From Odobenus rosmarus divergens (lineage: Eukaryota; Chordata; Mammalia; Carnivora; Odobenidae), in contig NW_004450563.1 in the NCBI RefSeq assembly GCF_000321225.1, forward strand, positions 1,365,008 to 1,429,007: a DNA stretch of 64,000 nt, written 5' to 3'. A program made the translations under genes and the position numbers. Below the pieces are notes generated by a model. The model worked only from the letters and a program-made list of their open reading frames with translations, was not told where the DNA came from and did no database searches. Below, one piece after another: positions 10,431 to 22,599 of this stretch (position 1 is its first letter; each line of letters opens with the position of its first letter).

Positions 10431-13400
10431 TTGTATTCCAGAGTTTTTGTCAATTTACTTATATCAGTCTTGACAATGAAAAACAAATTTCATCAACCAC
10501 TTCAGACACTAAGCTACCAGCCTTTCTTCTTTAAATAAAAAGAAAATCTATGTTTCTGATTTACTTATGGCTGCCCATAAAATTTATGTCCAAGATGGTT
10601 AAAGAATTCTAATTTTTTCTTGAAAATATGTAAAAAAAAAGGTAACGTTTTTTACCACAGTTATAAGCAGAGCTTAAAATCTGTTTGTTAATTCAGATAA
10701 TCTAAGGTATACTGAGATTCCAAAGTTGACAGAACTCCTTAATATTGAAAAATCTAACTACCACAACACTTTCTTTGTGTTATAAAATATGTTACTGAGT
10801 CTGATTTAGGTTAAGAAAAAAATATCTATTACCTAAAAAGATGTATCTCTCTATATAGATGTATAACTATATTATCTTTCTATCTAAACTCTCACTGTAT
10901 GTGTTTGATATGAATACACAACTAAAAAAAGGTATATATTTCAAAGTATAAACATGACATGGATAATTATATCTGAGACCAAGCCACATTCTTTTCCACA
11001 AAGGAACTTATTTTTAAAAAGAATAGCTTTCTATTCTTCCCTGGCCATTCAAACAATAAACTGAATGTAGGCCTCAAAGTGTCCATTATAACTGTCTTTT
11101 TACAGAATGCTCTGTGCAAAGTGTCAAGCAGTGAAACATTACCAGCCACCATTAGGAAAAAATAATAATTTTCTAAGAGAAAAATGTTGTTGCAATTTAC
11201 TCTTATTCTATATTTAACGAGATTATTTTAATGGAGTGCTATGTGAAGAAGTAACAGCAAGCAAATAGCCAGGGAATTACTGATGACTTAAAACTTTTTT
11301 TTTTTTTTTGGTCCTCTTTTAGAGTAAAAATATCTGAGAAAGAAAAAAAAAATGAAGCAATATTTTTCTTGTTTTCCTGATAGATTGGAAATTTCCAAGT
11401 AAGTCTTACTATAAGTGTCTGGTGTCATTTTTACTGTCATTGTGTGCCACTACAACATATAAAACATGACACGCTGTAACTGAGGGAGAAAACAGTACCA
11501 GTACCAAATATTTGGGAAACAGAAGTTTCAGCTAGCCAGCCTGGCCTTTCATCTTGTATTAGTATCACTTGGAAGCCTGACAGATGTAGGTTGGCCTCTT
11601 CAATCCCATGCATCCCCAAAATCCATTCTTATGATGTTCTTAATATAGGTAACATTTCAATTCACTTATTTCAGGGGCCCAGACTGCCACATATCATGAA
11701 AAGACCAAGGGGTGACTGCCTCTTCTCTGACCTATTGCAATTATTTTTGATCCTGAAGATTGTCAAGGAGTTTAAGCATCTGTTATTCCTCATGATAACC
11801 CAAGAGCATTTGAAAAGAGGCAGCATAATCTGTAGAAAGAGGCTCCATATCTGGAATCTCATGATGACTTCTCATAAAATCAATAATAAAAGGCAAACCT
11901 TGCATGGTTTTGCCTCTGCTTCAGCAAAACATTAAATAGCAACAGGACACATGCATGCCAATTGATAATTGAACATTGTACGGTTTGCACAGAATGTTTT
12001 CAAATGGTGGATCATAATGTTTACCTAGCAGTGGTCAGTATTTGAAGGGCTATTAGCAAGTCTAGAAAATTTTGTAAAATCTAAAAAGGTCAGAGGAAAA
12101 ATTGTATACATGTAAGTATTTTAAAATAAGTCTTTAAGGAAAAAGACAGCTGTTAGGGAATGTTAGAGAAAAGAGAAGTTTAAGAAATATTGGAGCCAGT
12201 GAAGGGATGAACCATGTATGATCCAGCAAGAACTAGAAGAGGCACATAGAAGATCCCCTCCCCTTCCTCTAGAATACAAGACAGTGATTTAAGGGAGTGT
12301 GCATTAACTTGGCAAAAGCGGAGGTTTTGAGATGCAAGATAATTCTACAAAAACTCAGCTCCCAATTAACTATGATAAAAATGCACAGGCTTTTGATTTG
12401 AATGTTTCTGAAGCTGACCACTGCCCAGGAGAACAGATGTTTTGATGGGACATAGTTGCTACTGTGATTCAGCCATATATTTGTAAAAATGTGTCACTCC
12501 AAGTGATTATATCATAGTAGAAATTTCTGGCACAAAAAAACTCTTGTGACCAGGGACACTTGAAATAATATGTAAATCATTGAGCAGGGCAGGCCTAGGT
12601 AAAATTCCTGTAGATAAAAAAGAAATTAAAAAAAAAGCTATAAAGACAGAGAAGGTCCACCCCCTTTCACCGCTGAGAGGGGTGGTGACATTAATGTTAC
12701 TTAACTATGAAATGTGGTATGCAGGTGAATAACAAAATTCAAGCATATGGAAGTGAACCTTTCCCAGTCCCACATTTTAGTAATTGGGTTTCTTCCGTTC
12801 AGACTACAGGGCCCAACCTAGCTAGTTTAAGCAGAAATTGGTGTATTAAAGGACATTTTAATTTAGAAGCAAGAAAGCCAGAGAAATGCTGACCTTACAA
12901 CTCAGGCTGTTTCAGCAAAAATCCTACTACTGCTGCTTATAGTCAACTCCACAAAGCCAGAGTCTATGCTGTAGCTGATAGAGGAAAGAAAAATGAAATG
13001 CCTTTATGGCCACGTTTGTCAGGAAAACATTTCCCTTCCAATTCCTATATGGAATCCCTAATGACGCGCAGAGCCCTAGCCGCAAGGAAACCTGGGATAT
13101 GTAATCTTTAGCGTTCCAGATTGTGAATAAGCTTATCCAGAGTACTGGCTACCAACACCATAAATATGAGACAAAATGGAACAGCCATTAAATGCTGGAA
13201 GGAGATTAGGGAGTTGTTAGAAGAGGTGCTAGGAGAACTATAACCATACTGTCCTGATTGTTTCCAAGAGTTTGATAGAATTCTGTCTCACAGATCACAT
13301 AGATAAACTAATACTCCCAGTTCAGCAATTACGTATTTTACCCTGCATTATGGTATCATTATAATGTCCTTTTACTCTTTTACATAATTTACTTAAGAAT

Positions 13401-14356
13401 GTGATACAGAAAGAAAACTGAAAAGCACCTATCCTAGTATTTTATTTGCTTGTGTTGGAGATTTCTTTTAGTCAATTCATAGAACTGCTAAATCCTGAAA
13501 CTTACCAATGAGTCTTTATACCAAATGCTTTTTTTTTTATTACTTTTCACACAAGAAATGACAGTATTTCCATGCTAGACAACATGAGGTCATTTATAGT
13601 CAATTTAGCTCATGCCATTTACAATCAAACAACTGCACTTTCACATTCAAAGCTATTTGTTACAAACTGAATGACATAATCTACAATATGAGGCAAGGTA
13701 TATGTCATAAACTTTAAACTTCATGACATATGGGTAAACATTTGAGAGCAAAACAGTTTGATTTATAAGCATTCTAAAAATAAAATAAAATGTGAAATAC
13801 ATGAAAATGTATGAAAAAATCTCAGGGTAGCATAATCAGCTGAGTTATGCACATTTTCCTGCTGCTTATAACCACTTTGCCACCAAACATTGCTGTTCTT
13901 TTCACAAATCAATCATTTTCTGTGCCTTTTACCTTGCACGAAGACCAGGATACACATGCACTTTCACCTTGTTTTCCAACTTCATCCTATTGTTACCATT
14001 GACAGATGTCATTGTTCAGACTTAAAATTTTTGCTTCTGGAACTGTAGAAATATAGTGATTTGCATTCAGTTGCATAGAAAGAAAAACTCTACTTACAAA
14101 CCTGAGGAGTGGAACATAATAGCATACTTTTTTTTCAAAATTGTAATTATCTTGAGCCTTAGGCCACTCTACATATTTTTTACATCTCATTTGTATAACA
14201 CACTCTGTCATCCTTCAGTATTTGTAACCAGAGTCTCTGAAAATTACTGGCATGTGTTTAGAAACTGCCCCTTGCCCTTCCCTAAAATGGCAGTAAACCA
14301 AAAAAGAGAAGAAGAAAGGCATGAAGCCATGTTTGTGCTTCTTAATCTCATAGCTA
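10431..14356. other. Long noncoding stretch, no confident feature
   Basis: No exon, RNA gene or sure repeat is recognised. Open frames at 11591-11935 (114 codons, plus) and elsewhere have no domain signal and normal intergenic composition. The part 12.78-13.13 kb may be a diverged repeat, but I could not place it. Confidence 0.45.
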
Positions 14357-14393
14357 TAAATAAACAAACAAACAAACAAATAAATAAATAAAT
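14357..14393. repeat. (AAAC)n/(AAAT)n microsatellite
   Basis: TAAACAAACAAACAAACAAA followed by (TAAA)n. It creates the terminal Asn-Lys-Gln-Thr repeats of a spurious 111-codon frame. Confidence 0.9.
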
Positions 14394-15534
14394 GCTTGCT
14401 CTAAAGATTTATCTGGCACTGGATTTAAATGAATAGTCTAGGTTCTAAATAAGATCTATTCCTGAACTGATTTCACAACTAATTTTGCTGATAAGGGATT
14501 TCCTCTTGATAGTTGGAGAAATGGAAACTGGACATATTTTGTATTAACTGATTATTTTTGTCTTTTGAAAAACCACAGAATGTTGTGTTTCACAGTATAC
14601 TGAAATGTAAAACAGCTTTTCTTTACCAAGAAGTGTAGCTGTTGTTGGTTAACACCTCATCAGTGATTTTCATAGCCAGATGTTTTGCTTCCTTTCCGCA
14701 CATGAAAACCTAGCGTTTTTAGGAGTAAAGTTCTTGGTCCTGTCACGTTAAACTATGTCAGTTCCTGAGCCATCCAGCTGATATGAAGACTCAGAGAGCT
14801 TTATTTACTTCTGAATATACTGGAAGGACTGGGGCGTAGGGGAGACCATGAAGATTTTAATTTGAGCCAGCTGTGAAGCTTCCAGAGACTCCTTCTGCAG
14901 CCAGTGCTGGGCTAAGATTAAACTAGGCAGAATGCCTGAAGAGATACTGAATAGGTCTGATACAGATTACTTTGTCCTGCTGGTTTGAAAATGCACATTA
15001 CTGGAGTCATTAACCATAATCATCCTCAATTGTAAGCACTGTAAGCGTGCATACAGCAGCCCAGTAAATGCGGCCATTGTGTGCGGGCAATGTCCATAAT
15101 TGGTAAAGACGGTGCCTCCCCTCACTGGACTTGAAGCAACCTCCTCTCGGCCCCTTTCTTCTCTCCTGCCCTGTGGTCCCAGTTCTCCAGCTTTAGCTCC
15201 AAAATAGTGAAATCCATCCAAGTATTTTTTTCCTCTGATAATCCAAGCTTGCGGAAGATCTCACTTTCCTTTATCCCAAGCTAGATAGTGTTAGTTATGA
15301 CAAGTTTCAGATTAGTTCCAGTTTGTACTATTAGCTTGGTCAATTTTTAAAAAAATAATTATCTAATGATTATGCAATGAGGCCATAAAACTTCCTATCA
15401 CCAAGTGGTGGTAAAAGAGGTAATCAAATGGGAAATGTGCTCTACAGCTCTCATATTGCAGCCTTTCATTATCAGTCTGTGTGCTTCTGGTTAAGGATGA
15501 ACCGAACGAGAGTTTAGGGATATCTATTTTTAAC
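14394..15534. other. Unique noncoding DNA, possibly conserved part at 14.64-15.23 kb
   Basis: No gene is recognised. About 14640-15230 is less AT-rich than its surroundings, free of recognisable repeats and of mixed composition. That is compatible with conserved noncoding DNA but not proof of it. Confidence 0.4.
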
Positions 15535-17125
15535 GTTTGCTTTGAAATAATTTCAGACTAGTATAGTATAAAGTACAAAGAAGCACAAAAATAGTACAAA
15601 GAATTCTCATACACCTTTCACCCACATTCCGTTAATGTTAACATTTTTTCACACGTTTCATCATTCTCTTTTAGTCCTGGTCTCTTCAATATTATCTGTC
15701 CATCTATTATCTAATTTCTCTGTTTATATTTTTACATTTTTACAAGTTTTGAATTTTACATCTAATACCACTTTACCTCTAAATACTTCAGTGTATTTAT
15801 AAATTAAGTGTAAAAACAGGACATTCCTTTATAAAGGCAAATACATTTATCAAAGGAGGAAAATAATATTGAAAATGCAGCATTGTCTAATCTACAGATT
15901 TTATTCAGATTTTGTCCATTGTACCACTAATATCCTTTCCTCTTCCAGGATCCAATCTAGGATGACACATTACCTTTAGTTTTCATGTCCATCAGATTTA
16001 ACGTTACGTTATATCATTAAAGAGTTCAGGCCAATTATCTATTAGACTGTCTCTCATTTTGAGTTGAACTAATGGTTCCACATTATTAGATGCAGGTTAT
16101 ATAATTTTTCCAAGAACACAGCAGATATGATGATGTGTCCTTCTCAGTATATCATATAAGGGGGCACCTGGTACTGATTTGTCCCACCACTGCTGATGTA
16201 CATTTCCAACCATGGTTAAGCCTCATTGTTTCTTCATTATAAAGGTACTGTTTTTCCCTTTGTAACTAATACGCATTTGTGAAGAGATAACACGGAAGAC
16301 TATATAAATATCCTGTTCTCATCATACTTTTGCCCACTGATTTTAGCTTCTTGCCTGAGACAATTATTGCTCTGGTTGCAAACAAATGGTACTGTTTCTA
16401 ATTTCATGATTCTTCCCACATTTATTACTTGGAATTTTACTGTAAGAGTTCTCCATTCTTCACATTTATTCCTTAATTTCATCATATAAGCATGTAATCT
16501 TTGATTCTTATTTTTATTTTATGGATTATAATTTGTTATTATCAGTATATTTTCCTTTGGGCAAATGCTCTTGTATCCATTTGACATATCCCAATTGTTT
16601 TTTGAGTATGTCTTTACCTCCTAGTGCTATAAAATGTTTTAAGGGCATTTTGTACTTTCATACTGTAGTCCTGGAAGCGGCTATGTATACAAGAAGTCCT
16701 GTAGAAATCTTACTAGAGAATGGTCTTTAGAAACAAAAATCGGGGTGTTAAGATTTGCTCATTGGCACTGGGGAGATCATTGCTTTCAAGATCTTTCAGA
16801 GCTAGGAAATATGCATATGTGCATTTTGTCTATTTCCATATGTATCTGTGCACATAATAAAATCCATAAAGTTATACTAATACTCCAATTGCAATCAAGC
16901 TTCGTAATATTCATCTTAGTCTTCATCCTTTCCATATTTGTAATTCTTTTCTCTGGCAATGAAAAATCTGGCTTTTCTTCTCCACAAGTTGTGATAGATT
17001 TGCTCGAGTCATTCCAGAACTGCTCATCTATGTCAGGTACAAACAGGCCTGCTAATAGAGTCTTTTTCCTTTTGTTTGCATTTCATTCCTCAGTTCAATC
17101 AATGCTTTAAAATTTTTTCTACTTT
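15535..17125. mobile_element. Old L1M-type LINE 3' region
   Basis: A long diverged match to a common L1M 3' region. It carries in order TTTGAAATAATTTCAGACTA, ATAGTACAAAGAATTCTCAT, AATACTTCAGTGTATTTAT, a CTAATCTACAGATTTTATTC block, a GATCCAATCTAGGATGACAC block, GTGTCCTTCTCAGTATATCA, GATTTGTCCCACCACTGCTG, and GAGAATGGTCTTTAGAAAC with GAGCTAGGAAATATGCATATG. Orientation is probably minus but was not proven. No frame is open beyond 121 codons, and those frames are chance. Confidence 0.7.
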
Positions 17126-17127
17126 TT

Positions 17128-17336
17128 CTTGTTTCAAGTTTTTGCTTAAATTCTAGTTAGTTAACATATAGTGTAATATTGGTTTCTGGAGTAGAATTTA
17201 GTGATTCACATACAACACTCAGTGCTCATCACAACAAGTACTCTCCTTAATACCTGTCACCCATTTAGCCCATCCCCCTGCCCACCTCCCTTCCAGCAAC
17301 TCTGTTTGTTCTCTATAGTTAAGAGTGTTTTAGATT
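17128..17336 (-). mobile_element. 5'-truncated carnivore L1 3' end
   Basis: TTAAATTCTAGTTAGTTAAC, then AGTGCTCATCACAACAAGTA and CTCCTTAATACCTGTCACCC, then CTGTTTGTTCTCTATAGTTA is the antisense of a carnivore L1 3' UTR. It parallels 48585-48680 of the full-length L1 (CTCCTTAATACCC, CCTGTTTGTTTCTC) but belongs to an older subfamily. It is directly followed by a SINE. Confidence 0.8.
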
Positions 17337-17347
17337 TTTAAATTTCT

Positions 17348-17529
17348 TTTCTTTTAAGATTTTATTTATTTATTTTAGAGAGGGAGAGGGGCAGAGGGAG
17401 GGAAAGAATCTCAAACAGACTCCACACTGAGCACAGAGCCCACGTGGGACTAGAACTCAGGACCCTGAGATCATAACCTGAGCCGAAATCAAATCAGATG
17501 CTTAACCAACTGAGCCACCCAGGCATCCC
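17348..17529 (-). mobile_element. Can-SINE, older type, minus strand
   Basis: TTTAAGATTTTATTTATTTA, GAGAGGGAGAGGGGCAGAGG, CCTGAGATCATAACCTGAGC, and GAGCCACCCAGGCATCCC at the end. The 17-bp duplication TAGATTTTTAAATTTCT occurs at 17331-17347 and 17530-17546. Confidence 0.93.
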
Positions 17530-17546
17530 TAGATTTTTAAATTTCT

Positions 17547-19151
17547 GAATCAATTTTTTATGTGTCTGTTGCTTGTATCCATATATTTAATCCTTTTGGA
17601 GTTTTGTCTTACCATTTTCTTCTGCCTTTTTTTTTTTCCTTTCTGGGGTGAATTTTCAACTGTGTTTTAATTTTCATTTTATATTCTTTGTTAGTAACTT
17701 TCTATAGACTTATTTCCTTTTATTTTACTCATTTTGAAAATTTAGAGTGCTTTACATGTTTCCTAGCTCAGTGACATCCTCTCTGTCAGTGGAGAAAAAG
17801 TCCAATTTCTTTAATGGATATGTGTGTGTGTGTGTGAGATGAAGAGAACTGTGGGTCTCATTTTTGTGGTTCTCTATTCTCTTATATGACCCTAAATTTG
17901 CCTCTTTCCCTTCGTTTCTTCTTCAGGCAACTGCCAAAGGACATTTCTCACTTCTATTTTTCCTCTTTTCCCCCAGAAGCTATGCCTTTTGAAGTCAGCT
18001 ACCTCAAATTGCTTTTTCAGTATTTTCACTCTTCCATTATTTTCACTCAGTGGTAGACTTTTCCTTCCTGAGAATGGTTTTAGAGCAAGTCTAAGCTTGC
18101 CACTGGATCCATTTTTCTCTTTAGCACATCATTTTTCTCAGACTGCCCATGCTCATGGCTCAGGCTGTGGCTGGAATCTGATCACCTGGTGGGATTGGAT
18201 ATTTTTTGTTTTGCTTTTTTTTTTTTTAAGAAGGTAATTTGTAATTTTGGTGTTTTCTGTCTTTTGACCACATTATTTTTGTGTAATTTCCTTCGGTCTT
18301 CTAGTTTTTCTGCACTGTTTTTGTAGGAGCTGTAGGGCAACATGATTTAGGTGCCTGGCATTGTCCATGGCTAGGTGAAATATGAGTAGATCTGTTTTAG
18401 TAGGAAAGTATTTAAAATGATAAGCACACTTTCATGGCTATGTTTTACTGGTTTATACATTTTGCTCTTGGAGATTTTTTTTTGGTCAACAAATACTAGG
18501 CACTATGAAAAATGCTTGATATATTTGCTGTTTAAGGGAAGTAGTCATATTTCTTATCTTTAAGAAAAGATGAGCATAGTGTAGGACAAGCAAGAACTTT
18601 ATCAGGAATATCAAGAATCACATACAATACAGTTAGTTATTATTAGGTTTTTGCTGTTCAGTCACTTCTATGGCTTTTGTTTTGGACGCTGAAGGTTAGT
18701 CTTACTGGATTTTTTGTCCCACTTCAGTCTTTCCAGTGGGCAAAGTGCAAACTACATGGGAAGTTCACTCAAACCCAAGTGGATTCACTTTTGTATGTGT
18801 AGTTGTTGCTGACATTTCTTGCCAACTCTCTTTCAACAAAACAAAATCAACTCAGCACTATGTGAAATTATCGAGCCTTTTTTATAGCTCCTTTCAAGCA
18901 ATGCGAGAAATATCAATGGAAATTTTTGCCAAAACTATACCAGTCCTTGAAATTTAGTAAGTAGTTATTTCAAAGAAAGTTTTTTTATATTCTTTTAATT
19001 ATCACTGTAAATTTACAAATTAATTTATGTATCTCTCACTAAAATTATTTTATTCCAGAATTTAGCTAATGAGGCTATTAATACGCATTTCAACACAGCT
19101 TCAATTGTCAGATGAAGAGAAATAATAGAAAAGAAAAAAAACAATTAGTTG
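17547..19151. other. Noncoding; short (TG)8
   Basis: A (TG)n run lies at 17820-17836. The T-rich part 17.55-17.8 kb may be old LINE sequence, but I cannot place it. No exon is recognised. Confidence 0.45.
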
Positions 19152-19154
19152 ATA

Positions 19155-19512
19155 ACTTGATGTTATGGACCAAGTGTTTTTGGCCCCCCCACCTGAAATT
19201 TCCTGCGCTGAAATCCTAACCCCCAACATGATAGTATTAGGAAGTGTATTAGGATGGCTTTGGGAGGTAACTGTGTCATGTGGATAGAGCCCTTATGGGT
19301 GGGATTAGTGGCTTTCTAAAAGAGACCCCAGAAAGTTCCCTTTTGTCCATTCTGGTATGTGAAGATACAAGAGAACATGACAGTCTAAAACCCCGGAGGC
19401 CCTCACCTGAACTGGACAATGCTGGCACTCTGATCTTGGACTTGTCTCCAGAACTGTGAGAAATAAATTTCTGTTGTTTGTAAGCCTGTCTATGGTACTT
19501 AACCTACACTAA
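19155..19512 (+). mobile_element. MaLR-type (MST/MLT1) LTR
   Basis: Typical MaLR LTR order: TTATGGACCAAGTGTTTTTG, GAAATCCTAACCCCCAAC, GGGTGGGATTAGTGGCTTTC, GAGACCCCAGAAAGTTCCC, TGATCTTGGACTTGTCTCCA, then the polyadenylation region GAACTGTGAGAAATAAATTT CTG and GTAAGCC. It appears as a solo LTR without internal sequence. It is an old ERVL-MaLR relic and non-coding. Confidence 0.85.
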
Positions 19513-19769
19513 GGCACTTGGCTAAGTAATTTATCTGTCTTGTTATTAGACTAATTTCTCTAAGCTTAGTAGCTTAGAAAAAAAATCACATACTATGAGA
19601 TAATCTTTCAGGAAACTAAAACAAAAAAATCAGAGCATATTTTATTTCAGAAATGTTAAGCAATAACCTTCAGTAATACTTATCATTCTCCAAGATAGAA
19701 TATTTTTCACTACCTTCTCCACAAATGCTACTTGAAATCCCCTATTTCAAGTGATCTTAATATTACCAC

Positions 19770-19960
19770 CTACACTTATATAATGTTTACCACATGCCAA
19801 GCTCTTTCCTAACTGCCTTAAGAAAACAAATGTATTATCATCCTTACAATGCCCTATGAATCAGATTCTAATATCATACCAATTTTAAAGATTAGGAAAC
19901 TGAGGCAAAGAGTTTAAGTAACTTGTCTAAGGTTAATTAGCTAGCGAGTGTAAGAACAAG
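19770..19960 (-). mobile_element. MIR SINE
   Basis: ACATGCCAAGCTCTTTCCTAA, CCTTACAATGCCCTATGAAT, TAGGAAACTGAGGCAAAGAG and TAAGTAACTTGTCTAAGGTT are the antisense MIR landmarks in order. Confidence 0.8.
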
Positions 19961-20292
19961 TCATCATATAAACAACAAGCATGCAATTACAGCAGAGAAT
20001 AACTTAGTCACTGAGAGATTTTTGGGTTTTAGCTTAATGTTCATGACTTTCGACTAGCGATATTGAAAAACATGATGTATAATTTGGGAATGTGGTATAT
20101 TCACATCTGACATATGCATAGAGAACAATATTTTAAATAGCTATTAAAAATCCCTAAAAAAAACAATGCTGTAAAACAAAAGATTAACCAATTCATTGTT
20201 GAATGTTTTCAAATTTTACATTTTAGCTTACAGCGTTTGATTGATAAAACTCGCACCTTGGAGATTAAAATGCTACATATATAGTATGCATT
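19961..20292. other. No feature seen
   Basis: AT-rich noncoding sequence. Confidence 0.45.
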
Positions 20293-20308
20293 AAAAATAA
20301 CATTTCCT

Positions 20309-20535
20309 GGGGTACCCGGGTGGCTCAGAGGGTTGGGTGTCTGCCTTCGGCTCAGGTCATGATCCTGGGGTCCTGGGATCGAGCCCCATGTCAGGCTCCT
20401 GGCTCAGCGGGCAGCCTACTTCTCCCTCTCCCTCTGCCTCTCCTCCTGCTCATGATCTCTCTCTCTCTCTATGTATCTCTGTGTCTCAGATGAATAAATA
20501 AAATCTTTAAAAAAATAAAAATTTAAAAATTTAAA
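20309..20535 (+). mobile_element. Can-SINE, full length
   Basis: GGGGTACCCGGGTGGCTCAG head, GGTCATGATCCTGGGGTCC core, long (CT)n, ATGAATAAATAAAATCTTT and an A-rich tail. The perfect 16-bp duplication AAAAATAACATTTCCT lies at 20293-20308 and 20536-20551. Confidence 0.95.
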
Positions 20536-20551
20536 AAAAATAACATTTCCT

Positions 20552-21245
20552 ACCTGATTGTATATGTAGTAGAGCAGATGGTCTTTGTTTTCAATTTAAG
20601 TTCATCCAATAATCATGCTACCTTTGATTTCTGAACTCTTTTAATTGGGTCATTCTCACCCCTGGATTTAATATCTAATACTGTGCAGGCCACTTATACT
20701 TTAGTGAAATACAAGCCACAATCCTGTAAAGAGCAAACTCCTTTCCAGACATTTGAACTTAAAAAATTTGGTATTTAAAAACTGTGTGATACCCTGCAAT
20801 CTTAACAGAGTGACACAATAGAAGTACAGAAATAAAAACAAGTTTAACCATATTTTGCAAAAATTACTCTACTGGCATGCAGTGATTCTGTTCTGGGTAG
20901 GAGGTATGGGAACCTGGGATGGGGGTTCCAGGTGAGGATCCCTTAGCACCCATATTGCATCAAGTGGCCAGAGATGCAAGGGACATTGTAAGCAAATCTT
21001 AGTACTTTCAGGCCTGAGAGAAAAAGCTAATAATATCTGATGGGGGAAAATGTATGAAAAAGTTATTTTTATGATTAAAAAGAATGTATGGGCAAACTAA
21101 AGGAGAATACACATAATTAGAATGAGTCATAAAGAGTTGTTTACACATTGGTAAGCTATCTTGTAGAGCTGTTTTCCCTCTTTTCAACATCGGTTTTTTA
21201 CTGTATGAAATAAAAAATATAAAAGCCTTTGGAGTTTATACTGTT
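20552..21245. other. No feature seen
   Basis: Noncoding; only chance open frames. Confidence 0.45.
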
Positions 21246-21427
21246 AAAAAAATGTAGCCCACAGGATTTTTGCAGCAAATCATTCTGGGTGTTTATTAGA
21301 AATGCAACTTTTTAGGTCCAGTCCCAGACCTACTGAGTAAGAATCTGAAAATAGTTGAATCTAGAAAGGTGTTGATTTTAAAACATCACAGGTAAATTTT
21401 AGGCATTTAAAAATTTAGGAGCCACTG
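21246..21427 (+). mobile_element. MER5A-like hAT-Charlie DNA transposon relic
   Basis: TTATTAGAAATGCAACTTTTT, GGTCCAGTCCCAGACCTACT, GAGTAAGAATCTGAAAATAG and the end AGGAGCCACTGG match the MER5A order (gttagaaatgcaaa, ccagacctactgaatcagaa, gaaccactg). It is non-autonomous and diverged. Confidence 0.7.
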
Positions 21428-21589
21428 GAGTAGAGACTATGTTGACCCAGGGAATATTAAAAAACACAAAAAACAAAAACCATTATTCTTATTCATAGTT
21501 CAGGCTCAGTTAGAAGGTTGAATAAAATCCTAATGGTTGAAATTGCATGCCTGCATATTGACATTCCGTTCCTTCCACAGGTGGAATCA

Positions 21590-21690
21590 GTATAGAGGAG
21601 AGGAGAGGAGAAAAAAGAAGGAGCAGGCATATGGGAAAGGGGAGGGGAAAAATATGTATGTGTATATATATTTAAATATATATGTAAAAT
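21590..21690. repeat. GGAGA-rich tract then TA-rich tract
   Basis: GAGGAGAGGAGAGGAG followed by further purine-rich sequence and TGTATATATATTTAAATA. A short direct repeat (CATATATGGTAATAAAA) follows near 21844 and 21869. Confidence 0.75.
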
Positions 21691-21699
21691 TTAAACTGC

Positions 21700-22439
21700 T
21701 AAAATTACAAAAGTAAATTATGAAGTGATAAAAGTATCACAATAATACAGAAAAATGTATATTTTTCAGGCTACTAGACTGGAAAAGGGGTAAATGAGAG
21801 AATTTATGAATTATATAAGACATATTCATATATTCCCCTCAACATATATGGTAATAAAAAAAACCCATATATGGTAATAAAACCAAATGTTTCTTTCTGA
21901 GTTCAGCTTCCTTATCCCCATTGATTCTAGTGTTAACACCCAAACTCCACTATTTACACCCACTCCATCCTCCTACGTAAAAGTAAACAACAGAAATTAG
22001 ATGGGACTCACCACATCTTCTTGCTGAAAGCAAGCACCATCCAGAACCAAAAATGCTGAAAAGCACCAAACACCCTTCGAGTCTTAGAAGCTCTTTTTCT
22101 TTTGGTCCTCTAGGACCTCATGCACACAATGTCAGACCCCTCTCCTTTCACCTTTGCAGAAGTCTGTGACCACCCCCACACCATCTTCTTTCCTCCTATT
22201 GCAGTGATTTCCTTGAGTCCTATTACTCAAATTCAACTGTTAAGCTTTCCATCTTGATCCAAAGCCTTTGATACATACACGAGAGGTACTAAGCCACAGA
22301 TTATCCATTAGGGGAAGTTAGGGAAGAATATTCATCCTAAACCAAATAAGTCAACATTCAGTAAAGCCTCATAATACCCTATAAAGAAGCAAATATCATA
22401 ATGTTTTTCCATGATTTGCTCAGTATTTTGGTGGTGAAA
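21700..22439. other. No confident feature
   Basis: Noncoding; includes the short duplicated CATATATGGTAATAAAA. No exon or placed repeat. Confidence 0.45.
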
Positions 22440-22595
22440 TTTTTTTTTAAATAATGATAACAACGGCTTGTATTTATATAGTGCTTGAGAGTTTTGAAAA
22501 TACTTTCGAATATATTTATTTATTTGATCCAAAATGGAACAAAGTGAAGGAAGCAAGGCATGTGCTATTACCATTTTAAAGGCAAATACACTGTC
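22440..22595 (-). mobile_element. Possible MIR-related fragment
   Basis: CTTGTATTTATATAGTGCTT, GTTTTGAAAATACTTTCGAA and ATTTGATCC resemble the antisense core of MIR-family copies, but the downstream half is not clear. Confidence 0.35.
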
Positions 22596-22599
22596 CTTC

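Noticed and set aside
11591..11935. 114-codon plus frame as a gene
   Set aside because: No domain or splice context recognised; overlapping frames of similar length on the other strand suggest chance.
14356..14393. CRISPR-like or satellite array
   Set aside because: Simple tetranucleotide microsatellite with no spacers; nothing in the window has repeat-spacer structure.
16521..17110. Frames of 69 and 121 codons as exons
   Set aside because: They lie in a recognisable old L1M 3' region.
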